NCBI RefSeq assembly: GCF_019649055.1
Contig: NW_026570266.1
Location: 186,001 to 250,000 of the forward strand
Origin: Paramacrobiotus metropolitanus
Lineage: Eukaryota; Tardigrada; Eutardigrada; Parachela; Macrobiotidae
Direction of reading: 5' to 3'
DNA length: 64,000 nucleotides
A program made the position numbers and the translations under genes. The notes below the pieces were generated by a model. That model had not been told where the DNA came from and did no database searches. It saw only the letters and a list, made by a program, of their open reading frames with translations. Each line of letters starts with the position of its first letter. The stretch's first letter is position 1. This document shows, in pieces, positions 1 to 11,421 of the stretch.

Positions 1-263
1 ATATAATTATTCCCATTAATGATTTAATCCAGTACCAATCACTTCGACTGGAAGCCTGTCAAGAAATTACGGGACAGAAAGAAAGCCAGCACTTTAAGAG
101 AAGGTAGGGATTAAAGTGCAAAAAAAATCTACAATGTTACGGCACCTAGTACAATCAGTTGGTATTAAACCTCAACACAACAAGTCAACAGAATTAAAAA
201 TTGGAAGTACTGTCACTACGTACGAGTGCTTTTCTGAACATCGCGAATTTTCCAGACAGCACA

Positions 264-816
264 GCGTGTACAGAGATATGCCAGTGCACCACATCATGAT
301 TGCGCAATAAAATTCGTGACGGTGAAGATTTGACGCTGGCCCATAGACACATATGCTATAACTTAAATTTTCAAAAATTCATAACTTTGTTCATTTTCGC
401 GTTAATTTTTTGCGAGTATGCTTTAAAAATATAGAATAATATCTACTATTAGGCAAAACGATTTTTTTTCTGTTTCCGTCTTAAGGTTTGGCACTGAGAG
501 CATACGTGGTTAACATAGCCGCCTACGAGATATCTTGAAATCAAATTAAATGACTTCTCCATAGACAGCCATGCTAATTACATAGGCACACAGTGCGCAA
601 CCCTAAAAGAAAATCGAAAAAACATTTGTTATGCCTACTATTATTCTGTATTTTTAAAGCATATTCAAAAAAAACTAACGCGAAAATGAACAAAGTTATG
701 AATTTTTGAAAATTTAAGTTATAGCATATGTGTCTATGGGCCAGCGTCAAATCTTCACCGTCACGAATTTTATTGCGCAATCATGATGTGGTGCACTGGC
801 ATATCTCTGTACACGC
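264..816. repeat. Foldback inverted repeat, arms about 210 bp
   Basis: The stretch beginning at 264 is the reverse complement of the stretch ending at 816. Identity is near perfect over the outer 160-170 bp of each arm (264-430 and 650-816) and weaker inward to about 475 and 605, leaving a loop of roughly 130 bp. There is no coding capacity: apparent reading frames in both arms are the same DNA read twice. It looks like a foldback or MITE-type element. No clear target-site duplication was found, so the boundaries are those of the palindrome only. Confidence 0.85.
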
Positions 817-1059
817 ACAGCTCGGAGCATCATCGGGCTCGGTAACTATGAGTCGTGTGGCAGCCGCTTGCGGGGCGCACTTCTAGCGCTCCTTTGACTT
901 CCGCTTCGTTTACGCACAAAGATTTATCCATTACTTAATTTTAATCGACATCGAATATCAGCCATTGACAGCCAGTACAGAGTGCACATTTGTGTTGTAA
1001 TACATAGTACATTGATAGGAAATCAACAACAGCACACTTTTAAAAGACTATAACAAGAA

Positions 1060-1140
1060 AATTTCCTTTTAATTTCTCCGAATCCTGTATTGTGCCCATC
1101 ACGCACATAGCGTTCCCTCTTTAAATTTGTATGTAATTTT
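1060..1140. repeat. Diverged dispersed repeat fragment (second copy near 39.16-39.25 kb)
   Basis: The block around 'attgtgcccatcacgc' and the AT-rich sequence beside it recurs in the same orientation at about 39160-39245, with roughly three quarters of bases matching by eye. Apart from this, 817-1500 shows nothing recognisable; reading frames there are short and AT-rich. The family is unidentified. Confidence 0.45.
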
Positions 1141-1500
1141 TACATAATACAGTATGTACGCCTGCGCGGTTTACCCTAAATAAAAATTCCAAATTTTGGA
1201 GATTGAAAAAACATTCATAATCATTATGGTCTTTCCTAAGTTTAGGGCGTGCGTTAAAAGATTTACCTGCAACATATGTATGACAATGTACACCTTTTAC
1301 GTAACATGGTGCAAAAATAATAATTATTCTATTATTACTACATGAAAGATTATTATACCGTGCTTTTGCTCTTATACTTGAGTAACTCATATAAAACTTA
1401 GAGGTTCACTATTTGATAACACTAAAATAAGTGTTGTTACTCTTTAAATTGCTTTTCCGGTTGCAAAATTATTTCGGTACTTCGTCTGCATGATAAAAGC

Positions 1501-2109
1501 GCCGGCAGAATTTCCTGCCGACCGAATTTTTGTGTGGTCAAAACGCCGGGTAAATTTCTAGCCGGCAGAATTTCCGGTGGTCAAAACGCCGGCAGAATTT
1601 TTTCAACGTTTGGAACTTCAAGCGGACATACTGAAAAATGTCACCTGCCTCGAGGTATACTTGCCATGCGGTGTAAAACAAAGATTGGGCACTCTACACT
1701 TATAATTACATATCTTCGTCGGCACGATTTTAGGGTTGCTTTGACAGCGTGCATGAAATCTCGCGAAAGAGAATGCAGAACACGCGCACAAGAAACAAAC
1801 AAGGAGTTACATGCAAAACATGGTAGAAAAACAACCTAAAGCGATCCATGCGAAAGCAAAGAGTTAACACCGGAAAGGGTAAAGGGTTAATACCGGAAAT
1901 TCGGCCGTCGTTTTGACCACACAACAAGTATTCGGTCGGCAGAAAATTCTGCCGGCGTTTTGACATTGGCCTTTTGACGGCGCATACTTGAAGTTGAAAA
2001 TTGTGAAAAATTTTGCCGACGTGTTTTGACCACAAGAAATTCGGCCGGCGTTTAACCACGCAAAAATTTTGCCAGCAAGAAATTCTACCGGCGTTTTGAC
2101 ATTGGCCGC
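1501..2109. repeat. Inverted composite repeat built from a GCCGGC-centred motif
   Basis: About eight copies of a short motif (GCCGGC next to GAATTT on one side and a GTCAAAAC/GTTTTGAC block on the other) occur here. Copies on the left (1501-1605) read in one orientation and those on the right (1895-2105) in the other. One 22-bp unit is a perfect inverted match between 1580-1601 and 1943-1964. The centre (1610-1890) is unrelated sequence. This resembles the subterminal repeats of a non-autonomous DNA transposon. The reading frames across it come from the repeat and are not genes. Confidence 0.7.
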
Positions 2110-3430
2110 TAAATATTGTATTGTACGTACAGACACAGAATAGTACTCTGTACAGGCATGAGTACGACAACAGTAATAAATAGTTATAATATTATACGTT
2201 CACCTGCCAGCGGCTCATTGGGCTACGTTTCTACACCCTGAATCGCAGCTATTCAGTTGCATGGCGTCAGTATCAACTTTCCGGCGGCTTTGTTCAACGG
2301 AAGCTGTCCGTTCCACCTTCTTTTTCGGCAACGTGTAGAACGCCTTATATTGGTCAAAGAGAACGGTATCTGGCCGTGGGATGAGCAACACACGAATTCT
2401 CGCTATAGATCGCTCAACATCTATTCCCGACTCCTTCCGTCCTCCTAGACAGCAGAGGATGAAGCTTCTGTGCAGGAAAAGCTGCAGTCATCAGATGAAG
2501 CCGGTTCGACAATGGTTACGTTTTTCCACATGTAAGGCTTACGGATCCGGTGCCTAATAGCGTCTAACATTGGCCGTTCATATTATCGTAAACTAGCAAA
2601 ATTTAGAAAGGTATCAAAAAACGTAGAGCTCTAATAAACTAAAGCAAAACAACGTAGAGCTCCGATTTCTTGGCTACTAGAAAAATGTCCGTCGGTGTAA
2701 AATATTTACCGGTTTTTCCAGATTATTGTTACGGTAAAAAAGTTTTTTTACTATGTAATGTAGATATGACCGGAGCAGTCCTAATTGACATCTTTACGAC
2801 TATCGTCGGCGGGTTTCGATGCAGCCACTGGGAGTGACTTTGGAAAAGGTCCGCAAATGGTCACCGGGGTTCCGGGATTGCGTGTTAAAACTGCTGTGAA
2901 CTGGAGTTTCACTGCAGGAATTTAGCGGAAAGAACCAGCGGTCACTGTTTGGACTTGCGAATGACGGTCGTGTTCGCGTTTATTAATTTAGGTTTCTAGA
3001 GGAGCAGTAGAGCTCTAACCCATTAGGAATTGTTATTACAGAGTGCAGCGTCTCGAGCATTGCTATGGCATACACTACACTATAATGATCGTACAGTATT
3101 TGATTTCGGCTGTCTGAGGATTCCTTGTTTTCGCACAAGGAGCTCCGCAGTTTTATTTAGCTAATTTTCTTCAACTGCCGCGTTTATCATGTGTTCTGCC
3201 TTTCGGAATTACGCAAAGATTATAAAACCGTTATACAAAATTAAGCAAATATTTCCGTGTTTACTCTTGTAACTTCACTGTTTAGCGATCTTTACAGCCC
3301 TTAATACTTCACCGTAGGAGTACGAGTACACTATGGAGTTAATACTGCAGCGTACATCAATAAACAATTTTATGAACAGATTCATGTAATAATTGACTTT
3401 TGTGTACATGATTAGTGAACATGCCTACTA
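2110..3430. other. Intergenic, no gene recognised
   Basis: Reading frames are short. The longest, a 63-codon plus frame at 2257-2448, has no recognisable domain and no clear splice context. The region lies downstream of the LIM gene and may hold its 3' untranslated sequence and flank. Confidence 0.4.
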
Positions 3431-4817
3431 TTAAGATCGTGTAAAAAGCATGTCTCTAGCAACTGTCATCTTGTATTTGCTTTTGTGTTTGACATAGTTT
3501 TGAGTATCGGAAGACGATGTAGTGGCGTAACATCGATAGCAAATTGCTGACTGTCCGCTGAGATAAAATCTGGGAGATTTCCATGGCACCTGGAGTCGTC
3601 TGGCGAATCCTCCGCCGCAGTAGCTACAGCGAAAACATTCCTTGTGGAAGGCCGAACCCAAAGCCACGGTTGACCACTGAAAAATATATTACAAAATAAA
3701 CACGTGAAGAAATACACTAGCGCTGATGTGGTCCGCTGCACTGAGCCGAAGTCCTTAAATTATAGATTAGTACATCCATACCTCCTCTAAACCGATATAT
3801 TCCATGCAAGCTGGACACTGTCCTCGAGTTTGCCGGGTGAAACATTCTTCGTGGAAGCTCTTGCCTTTTTTCACCGTTTTAATCCCGTTAACATCTGCAA
3901 AGCAAACTGTTTACTAATAAATGCTTACGCAAGCGGCACTTCACTGTACTAAATACAGTAATTACTGTGTCGTCCAGGTGCATACATCTGTGCAGTCTGA
4001 ATAGTTCGAGCCACGGTAAAATCCTGGTCCGGATTCGCTGCATGCAGACCCAACACTTGGGCGGCGTTTGACGCGTAAAGCACTTCCTACACCAGAGTAT
4101 GTTATCGTCTATACGAAATTCATTGGCATCAATGGCAGCTCGACAATGACGGCAGGCGAAGCAGTTCACGTGGAAGTAGTATTCTTTTTCACTTTTTTTC
4201 TGCAAAGCAAAGAGTAACGCTGTGGATAACGTTTCTAAATAAGCGGAGGGGAAGCCAAAGCTGTTTCTTGTAATTAAATAATTATGGCACTGATTGAAAC
4301 TGACAGGGTATGATTGTTCGATCCGTTTTAAGAAACCGTCTTATAATATTTCAATTGAATCGTTGTAGAGCCCACTGGAAATTTATCCTCCGTGTAATGA
4401 ACCATACAGAACTTTGAAATTTGAACCATAGTCACGTAGACATCTCGAATTGGCACACAATATTAAACAATGCTGTTCTAGCGTACCGTTTAATTGTACG
4501 CTACAACAAAATAGATGTGCTAATTTCCAACATTACTTTTAAAAATTTGCTTACCATTTGGTGCGCCCAAGCTAACATATCACGAGGCGGCATGGTCATG
4601 TTCATTGTTCCCTCCGTAACAATCCTTACGGGCTGCAAATAACAATTATGCACCATGTATAAAGATTCTTCAGCGATATATTTCGAAATGCACAATAAAC
4701 GCCCAGTGAATACACCGTTCATACCTGCTCCTTTTCGATGCGTTCTCCGCATCCAATACACTGTTTCTCAAATCCATACGGACCATTCGCCACACGGCTG
4801 CTGTTGCTATTCCCCAT
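3431..4817 (-). CDS. LIM-domain protein, four exons, second LIM degenerate
   Basis: Exons on the minus strand are 4725-4817 (ATG at 4817), 3986-4199, 3782-3894 and 3431-3676. All junctions keep phase and give 221 residues. LIM1 is complete across exons 1-2: CIGC, then H-x2-C-x2-C-x2-C (HVNCFACRHC), then CRKC. LIM3 is complete across exons 3-4: CPAC, HKECFRCSYC, CYRC. LIM2 opens with CWVC and closes with HEEC in the place of C-x2-C, but its middle zinc ligands are missing from this model. Either a tiny exon in the 3895-3985 gap is missed or the module has decayed. LIM modules bind zinc and act as protein-protein adaptors, often at the cytoskeleton. The N-terminus (MGNSNS) carries Gly2 and Ser6, so it could be myristoylated (inference). 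I cannot name an orthologue. Confidence 0.75.
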
Positions 4818-5400
4818 GAACGTGCCCTCCAAAAGGCATTCGATGCAGTTCAGTCAGTAGTGTGCTCACACTTTCCCAGTTATAAGGTTGGTGTTGCGCT
4901 AAACGGCAGGAGTAAGACTGAGGAATTTTAATGTGCATTCTTACTGAATAGCGGTTTATGTACCTGCCATTTTGCAGTCTCCTTCTGGAAATATTGCCAT
5001 TGGTCCACGTTGAACATCTGCATCCAGATATACCATAAAGTGGGCTGCAGCAATGCAAATCACGAGTCCTCATGATATCATCATGAGAAGTCTGCAGTGT
5101 ATGGGTTTTTGAACTAACAGGTCGTATATGGTTATTGGTTACCACTGCCCGATAAACAAGACAATAGTTAGACAGTACTTGCCACATACGACAGCCATTG
5201 GTTATCGAGAGTTATTCTCCGGTTGCGCTGATAATGGCAGGTAGAGCTGTTATCGATAATAATAGAACTGGTTTATTGTTGGCTACGGTTTCTTTGATAT
5301 ATTGTGTGAAAATGCTCGTCAGCCACGCGTATCCAATTCTGTACGATTTATAATTACATGCACAGTAAAGGGGTATAGGTATGACATTTCCGGCACATTC
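4818..5400. other. Upstream flank of the LIM gene, no feature
   Basis: A 126-codon minus frame at 4807-5187 runs over the LIM start in another frame. It has no recognisable domain and was not called. No clear promoter element stands out; the region probably contains the LIM gene's 5' untranslated sequence and promoter. Confidence 0.35.
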
Positions 5401-7199
5401 GAAAACATGATTTTATGCATACCGGTATGTCGGTAAATATGGCTACCATTTACGGATAATAAGTGGATTTGTACATGCACGGCTTCTCAAAATGCACAAC
5501 GAACACTTCCATGGTGATCCTTTACAGTACATCTCCGAGATTCCAAGATTTGTAAAAATAAATTTTTAAAGCGCACATCGTCCTTTTCGAATGCAACAGC
5601 CGATACTTCGATTGCAGTAATCAGTACAACCGCGTTTATCGATTCCAAAGTGAAAATTTCAGATTCCAATAGCTCCGAAGTTGAATACGTAGTTAAAGGA
5701 AGCTAAAGCCGTTGCACTAAAGTCTAATTATCACACGTTTTTGATTTAACAACTCTTTACGAGGACCAGCTGCTAAAAGCCTAAAACTACTCGCTTTTTT
5801 GGATTCTGGATATGTAAAGCAAAAAATAATAGGTGTAAGCCGATTGGCTGACGTGTTTTTACTGCAGTTTCTAATTTTCTGCCCTCCTTTTGCTTCAGGT
5901 TTGCTTTTTACTATGTATTAAAGAAGAGTAAAATTAACGCAAAAATAAGTACATGTTATAATAACTATTCAATGTAATGATATATTAACGGTTCTGCAGG
6001 ACGCGCCCTCCAGCAGGGTTCGACTTTAGCAAGCTGTACGCGGAAAGCGAGTTTTGTATTGCTTAGGTAGATCGTTTAATGTAGCGGAAGTTGCTGGGCA
6101 ACGCAGTAACAATACATCTTATGCGTCCCGGTGATCCAGAGTCTTGTGGGTGCTTAATTTGGCGTGCGTTTACGATGGTCACCGACCGATCATGTGCACT
6201 AACACAAAAAAATTCCTTTTTAATTTTAATCATCACCTTTTTTTTACCTTTAATCTTTGGTTTAATGATTACCTTTGATATACCAAAAGTGTTTGGCTGT
6301 TAATTCATAAGAAATGTTTGAATATGAGAGAACGGAGTTACGGAGAACGTGAAGTCATCGAGCCAGTACATCGAACCGCCCAGCGAATGGTAAGGAAATA
6401 ATACTTTCGACCTGACTTGTTCCTAGATCTTGATAAGTGATTCCTGGTATCTGCAGAACTTAAGCAATTGAAACGATAAACCAAATTTATAAAATACTTT
6501 ATTTTTTATTGAGTTTGTCCTTCCTTCTTACAGCATTTTCGTTGGGTTACTCAGTAACCCAACAAAAATACAGTGCCCGTTACTGTATTAAAAAACATAC
6601 CTGGAAACAAATTCTGCAATAGCCGCATTAAAGCAGCGCCTTGTTTAACTTCACAAATTACTAGACAATAGTCAATTTAATAAACATTAAATTGACAATA
6701 GCTTGACAGTTACCAGGTTTTCAAGCCGACGAATTTGTAGTTTGTACTATGGTTTGCAGAATCAGTCTCGGCAGGCTGCTGCTGTACAGTATAGTGACTT
6801 GGATAAGTTAAGAGTAATTACATAAGGAAGCACCAAAACTAATGCGGGCGTAAAAAAGGGCGAACCTGAGCGCAAAATCCTTCCAGAAAAGCTCCTGTAC
6901 GAGGCAAAAAAGCTGGACCAAGCTCAGGTCAGATGGACGGACCATCATACACCCAATCAAAAAATTATTGTAAGTGTTTCTTAATAAGAAAAATTACAAC
7001 CTATTAGGGGGAAATGGCGCTGTCTTCGGGCGGCGGTACTGTTAACGATGTTATTTTAGCTGCTGCCAGCGGCGGAGTGCTTTTGTTTCTGGACTGAACT
7101 TATGCTCTTGTTTCCGGATGGTCGTGTATATACACGCAGATATGACACACCAGATTCGTATATGTTCGTGTATATAAAAGCAGTGTGCAGCTCTACCTG

Positions 7200-8088
7200 T
7201 TTTCATAACTGCGCAGTATACTGTACCAGTGTCGCGCCTGCCCTTGAAAAGGCAGCAATGCTTGTAACCGGATTTCGGGGTGAGACTGCACGCCCTTCTG
7301 CCCTGTTCTTTATGGACGTCATCGTCGGCATCGCTACGGGATCCGGACTGCTTGGCTTCGTTCCGGCCCGCTTTGCACTTCTTTGCGCGTTTAACGTTTC
7401 TTCGAACGATTGAGGGTCATGCATGGGTCATTAGGTGGGAACGGGTGCTTCCATTCTGGAGATCGTTGATAAAAGCCACGCAGAGGTTCTCATCCAGCAC
7501 TGTGGATGGGAACTGGCAGTAAGCTGTCGCGTCTTGGCGCTTTCACGAAAAGTTTTCCAGGAATTCACTTCAAGTCTGGGTTACCTTGAAGAATTTTGCA
7601 ATTTCAACTTTCCGGAAGGTGCAGGAAATGTAGCGGACACGCTTCTCCAGCAGCTGCTGCAATGGAAAATCTTTAGCCCGGAAGGCATACGGCCACCAAA
7701 CGCCTGAACGGCTTGGGACCGAGCGAGCCCGGAAACAGATTGACTTCTTGTCATCCGGGACTTCGGGCATTTCAATGTAGTTTTCGAACTTCTGGTACCA
7801 TCGAATCCGAGTGAGTTCGTCCGTGTTCCACCTTTCCAGCCGAAGGATAAGCTGGGACTTTAGCGGGCTCGAAGAAGACACGCGCTGGCCGGTCAAGGAA
7901 TTACGAGTGGTACTGGGTGCAGTACCTGGGGGAACGAAAACGCCCAGTGGAGTATTGAGGGATGGATCGGAAGTTCTAGTGACTTTACTGGTAGTAGCAG
8001 CGGAAACGGACTGGCGATTTAGTTGATTGGACGTTGAGGGAGGAGGTTTGGGCGGCATACGGTCCGAATGAGCTCGAAACATCGTCAC
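7200..8088 (-). pseudogene. Decayed retrotransposon gag
   Basis: The translation matches the intact gag at 9225-10118 block by block but changes frame several times. The segment with RLERWNTDELTRIRWYQ is in one frame (ending near 7765), LGPKPFRRLVAVC continues in another, SCTFRKVEIAKFFK is back in the first, and DENLCVAFIND and DPQSFEETLNAQ are in others. Stops lie between blocks, for example near 7692 and 7427. Gag would package element RNA; this copy cannot make a full protein. No zinc knuckle is readable downstream. A start-side linker rich in Ser, Thr and Pro precedes the conserved part. It sits inside repeat copy A and may be part of it or an old insertion. Confidence 0.75.
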
Positions 8089-8099
8089 GCCAATGTGAA

Positions 8100-8840
8100 G
8101 TAGCTGTTGTAATATGTTTTGTATGATATTACATTTTATACGAGTACTTGATCAACCGTAAGCAGCCATTATGCGTACTGACTGCTACGTACTCTGGCAC
8201 GTGGTAACAGCACATATCGCTAACCCAGTAAGACAGGAATGAACAAGGTTGTAATGAAGGAATACATGCGACCAGGAAGGTCGTACACAAACCACACTCG
8301 CCCACCCTTTTATCTCCAACCTTCGCCTGACATACCCCTGTTCAAGGTTATCAGATAATCTTATCCTTTGTGAACTTGTCCGGAACGCCCGGTAAACACA
8401 TTAAATACAGAATATTTATTGGCCGAACTCCAAGGGAATCCAGAATGAGTTCTTTCTGCTCTATATCCGGTATTTACTGCAGTTTCACGAGGTCTGGAAT
8501 CGGAACCGCAATGGCTTCCATAACATGGTATTTTGCTCAAATTTGAGCAACAACATCAATAGACTATCTTTTCCGGCAGGCGTGGACGTCGGCGACGGTA
8601 GCATCGTGGCAAACAAGTCCACCCGACTCTACAGATAACGAGGACATACACTCACAGTACACAGTGACAGAAACAGCACAAATCATTGTTCCAATCACTT
8701 CCCGCCAGTTTAACGTGTCCTCTAGCTCACATCTTTATCGACTGATGTTGTAACAATATAGATACACGTAGACAGCTGGTCACTGTTGTAATTACTAGTG
8801 TAAAGTCATGGATTACTGGGACATCACATTAGAAATGCAT
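8100..8840. other. Uncharacterised repeat-derived sequence
   Basis: No frame here has a recognisable domain. It lies between the decayed gag and the nested LTR element and could include leader or LTR sequence of the decayed gag, but I found no second copy in the window to prove it. From 8840 to 8955 it again matches copies B (21670-21790) and C (29890-29990). Confidence 0.35.
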
Positions 8841-8955
8841 GTCTTCTGGAATTTTCCTCAAATGCAAATGGTTAGTCAGCCTGCAGTTCCATAGAGCCGG
8901 GTCTACTGGTTGATCGTGAGCAGGAGCAGGATAGCAGGTTAATTGATAGGATACT

Positions 8956-9110
8956 TGTCACGTCTTTAAGTGCGTGTAATTTAATAAGACTGCACGGTAT
9001 AAGCCCGAATATAGAATGACCAGAAAATATACAGATAATTCAAATCCCTGTTGCTACGGCATAAATACAGCAACAAATACTGTACAAAGGTCATTCAGTA
9101 CGACATTACA
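8956..9110 (-). repeat. 3' LTR of the gag-only element
   Basis: This is a direct repeat of 10113-10270. Shared blocks include 'cacgtctttaag', 'aatttaataa', 'tccctgttgctacggca' and 'ggtcattcagtacgacat'. Small indels separate the two copies, so the insertion is not very recent. Confidence 0.85.
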
Positions 9111-9224
9111 CCTTCACCACCTATGCAAGAGAACAAGACATACGTACAAATAATTATTAGCAGGTAGCAAAGGAAAATATTAAGTGCATATACTTAACCT
9201 TGAACCTTAAATTTCCACTTCATA

Positions 9225-10118
9225 TTAGTACGTCATTAGTACATCGAATTCTTCTTCAGTAAATATCGTATTCGTACGCATACTAGTCTCCCAAGCCACC
9301 TCTAGGTGACCTTTCCGTCCGCAACGATTGCATCGTTTGTCGCGGTGCGGGCATTCGTCACGCTTGTGTGAACGTGAACCACAAATCCGACATTTGTAAT
9401 CGGAGGAATTCTTCTGGAATGGGCGGCGCTGGAAAACTCTGTTAACCGTATTGGAGGATTCACTGGACCGTCGCGCTTCTTTCTGGCCGGCCTCATGTCT
9501 GGACGCGAGATCCAATGTCTCCTCGAACGTCTGTAGGTCTTTCGACATCAGTTGTGCCCTTGTGGATTCATTTCGTAGTCCATTCATGAATGCAGCACAC
9601 ATGTTGTCGTCGAGTTGCGTACCGCTGAAGCTGCAGTAGGATGTACCTTCGAAGAGGTTTTCTGCAAAATCTTCTAAAGATGCGCCACTCTGCTGCTTTA
9701 TCTGAAAGAATTTCGCAATCTGGGCTTTTCGGAAAGTGTACGCAGTAAACTGCTTTTGAAGCTTGGAGACCAGCTCCGTAAGGGACAGCTCCGTGGGCTT
9801 CCGGGGACGGCACATGGCCACAATCCGTTTGATTGGCTTTGGCCCTAGAGAGTCAGTCAGGAGGTTGACTTTCTTGTTGTCTGGAACCCCGGTCATGCTG
9901 ACGTAATTATCGTACTTGAAGTACCAGGCATCCCACTTCAGTTCTTCGGGATGCCATTTCTCAAGGCGGGGGACATGTTGAGAAGGGAGATTAGCATTAG
10001 AAGCAGAGGCACTTCTTGACTTCTTGTAGTAGACATAATGTAGTAGAAATTGTAAATGCAGGAGAATTTGTACGAAGCAGGAGTGCGTGACCCTCACCGC
10101 TTCACGCCAAATTGTCAC
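9225..10118 (-). CDS. gag: Retrotransposon gag with zinc knuckles
   Basis: This is an uninterrupted frame of 297 codons. The first Met codon falls at the LTR edge, and the conserved part starts near residue 52 (EKWHPEELKWDAWYFKYDNY). The middle carries a capsid-like helical region (FRKAQIAKFFQIKQQSG, then LDDNMCAAFMNGLRNES). Near the C-terminus is a CCHC knuckle, CRICGSRSHKRDEC (C-x2-C-x4-H-x4-C). A second follows, CNRCGRKGHLEVAW, whose last cysteine position is Trp, so it cannot bind zinc normally. The protein would coat element RNA in the cytoplasm. The tail beyond the second knuckle is short and replaces the expected pol. Homology to Ty3/gypsy-type gag is inferred from the layout and knuckles. 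Confidence 0.8.
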   Translation of the reverse strand: MTIWREAVRVTHSCFVQILLHLQFLLHYVYYKKSRSASASNANLPSQHVPRLEKWHPEELKWDAWYFKYDNYVSMTGVPDNKKVNLLTDSLGPKPIKRIVAMCRPRKPTELSLTELVSKLQKQFTAYTFRKAQIAKFFQIKQQSGASLEDFAENLFEGTSYCSFSGTQLDDNMCAAFMNGLRNESTRAQLMSKDLQTFEETLDLASRHEAGQKEARRSSESSNTVNRVFQRRPFQKNSSDYKCRICGSRSHKRDECPHRDKRCNRCGRKGHLEVAWETSMRTNTIFTEEEFDVLMTY

Positions 10119-10270
10119 GTCTTTAAGTACGTGTAATTTAATAAACGTGCACGGTACAAGCCCGAATGTAGAATGACATGAAAATATACAGATAATTCAA
10201 ATAACACAAATCCCTGTTGCTACGGCAGAAATACAACAACAAATACAAAGGTCATTCAGTACGACATTAC
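10113..10270 (-). repeat. 5' LTR of the gag-only element
   Basis: This is the partner of 8956-9110. Its outer edge has a small tandem duplication (cgacattacgacatta), which blurs the exact end by a few bases. The likely primer-binding site adjoins its inner edge at about 10100-10112. Confidence 0.8.
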
Positions 10271-10274
10271 GACA

Positions 10275-10780
10275 TTACTTGAAGCTGATAGAGCCATTTT
10301 TCTGCGGTGTGATGACATTTTATTGTATGCTGCATTGTTTGTGCTTGCAAATCGAGACCTTGATATTGTAGGAACGTACAACAATGGTACATTGAACATT
10401 GTAGGAAATGGTGGAGCGATAGGGATATTCTGTAGAATTAGTGGGCACAGCAAATGGCACCAAACATGGGGATCACTCAGCACTGAGAGCGGTAGACTTC
10501 GCTGGAAGGGTCGGGATTCCCTCCCGCGCGAAATTCAATACACGTAAGCAGGAAATGAATTAATAATTATGCCAATTGGCATTACGTACATTCGCAGCAG
10601 CAGAAATAGTAAGGAATAGTGCAAGACAAAAAATAGGGATATTTTAATATGACATGGACGCTGGCCAGTCAGCATGAGAACTGAACACAAAGCAGCAGGA
10701 AATACAACTACCAAAAGCAGCTGTTGCTAAGTACAACACGACAATACTACACTAATTTTGTAGTTAACATCATTTTTAAA
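10275..10780. other. Non-coding part of repeat copy A
   Basis: This part of copy A has no counterpart in copies B or C that I could find. Frames on both strands at 10256-10547 overlap each other and show no domain. Nothing functional is called. Confidence 0.35.
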
Positions 10781-11421
10781 AGCGCTACAAACATTATGCG
10801 CTAATTCGGCGTTTTTTGACGTGTTGAAAACGACTGCCGCTTCCAAAAACCCCTGGAGTGGCACCAGTCCGACAAGCGCACAGGTGAAAACGGCACACAT
10901 CCGTCGCTTCTTGTCAGTCTGAAACTAACTCAGGTGCAAAGCTTTACCGAGGTGGCTAAAGTCTTCCACCTGTTTCTCAGTACTTTACGTATATTAGTTG
11001 CCGTTGTTTAACTCTGTGGCTCACCATATCTCCTCCTTGAGCATTCATCCACCTGGTGCGGCAGAGCTATGTGGGATTTTATGGATCGGTCGTATATTTG
11101 AACGTTTGCCTGCAGGTATTTCATACAAGTTTAGCCGGCAGTAAATACGTTGGCTCTGGAATTTTCTCAGTGTTTGTGTCTGTTTGCTGCACTTCGACAT
11201 CCAACGCAAAAGCACATGTGCGTTGAGTTCCTGTTATGATCTTTGCGGTCAGACGTTGTGCAGTTCGTGTGGAACATGAATCTCCAGGAATGTCCTGCAT
11301 AAAACATGAACCTCCTAAATGTTCTGCATAAGCGAATTTGAAAACTAACAATCGCGGTGCGCTTCCTCCATTCTTGCTCAGTTAGTGAGTTTTATCCAAC
11401 CACAGGAGTCACAGCGACGGC

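Larger units (their letters stand above)
8956..10270 (-). mobile_element. Gag-only LTR retrotransposon nested in repeat copy A
   Basis: Direct repeats of about 150 bp lie at 8956-9110 (3' LTR) and 10113-10270 (5' LTR). They begin TGT and end TGACA on the minus strand. The 3' LTR is preceded by a purine tract (GGTGGTGAAGG), as expected for a polypurine primer. The 5' LTR is followed by a likely primer-binding segment (TTTGGCGTGAAGC). Only gag lies between; there is no protease, reverse transcriptase or integrase. Flanks read GATAGG-A-TACT and TACTTGAA. Copy B keeps the empty site, GATAGGTACTTGAA, at 21787, so a 4-5 bp target duplication was made on insertion. Confidence 0.85.

Noticed and set aside
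4807-5187. 126-codon minus frame upstream of the LIM gene
   Set aside because: It overlaps the LIM start in another frame, has no domain, and fits 5' flank better.
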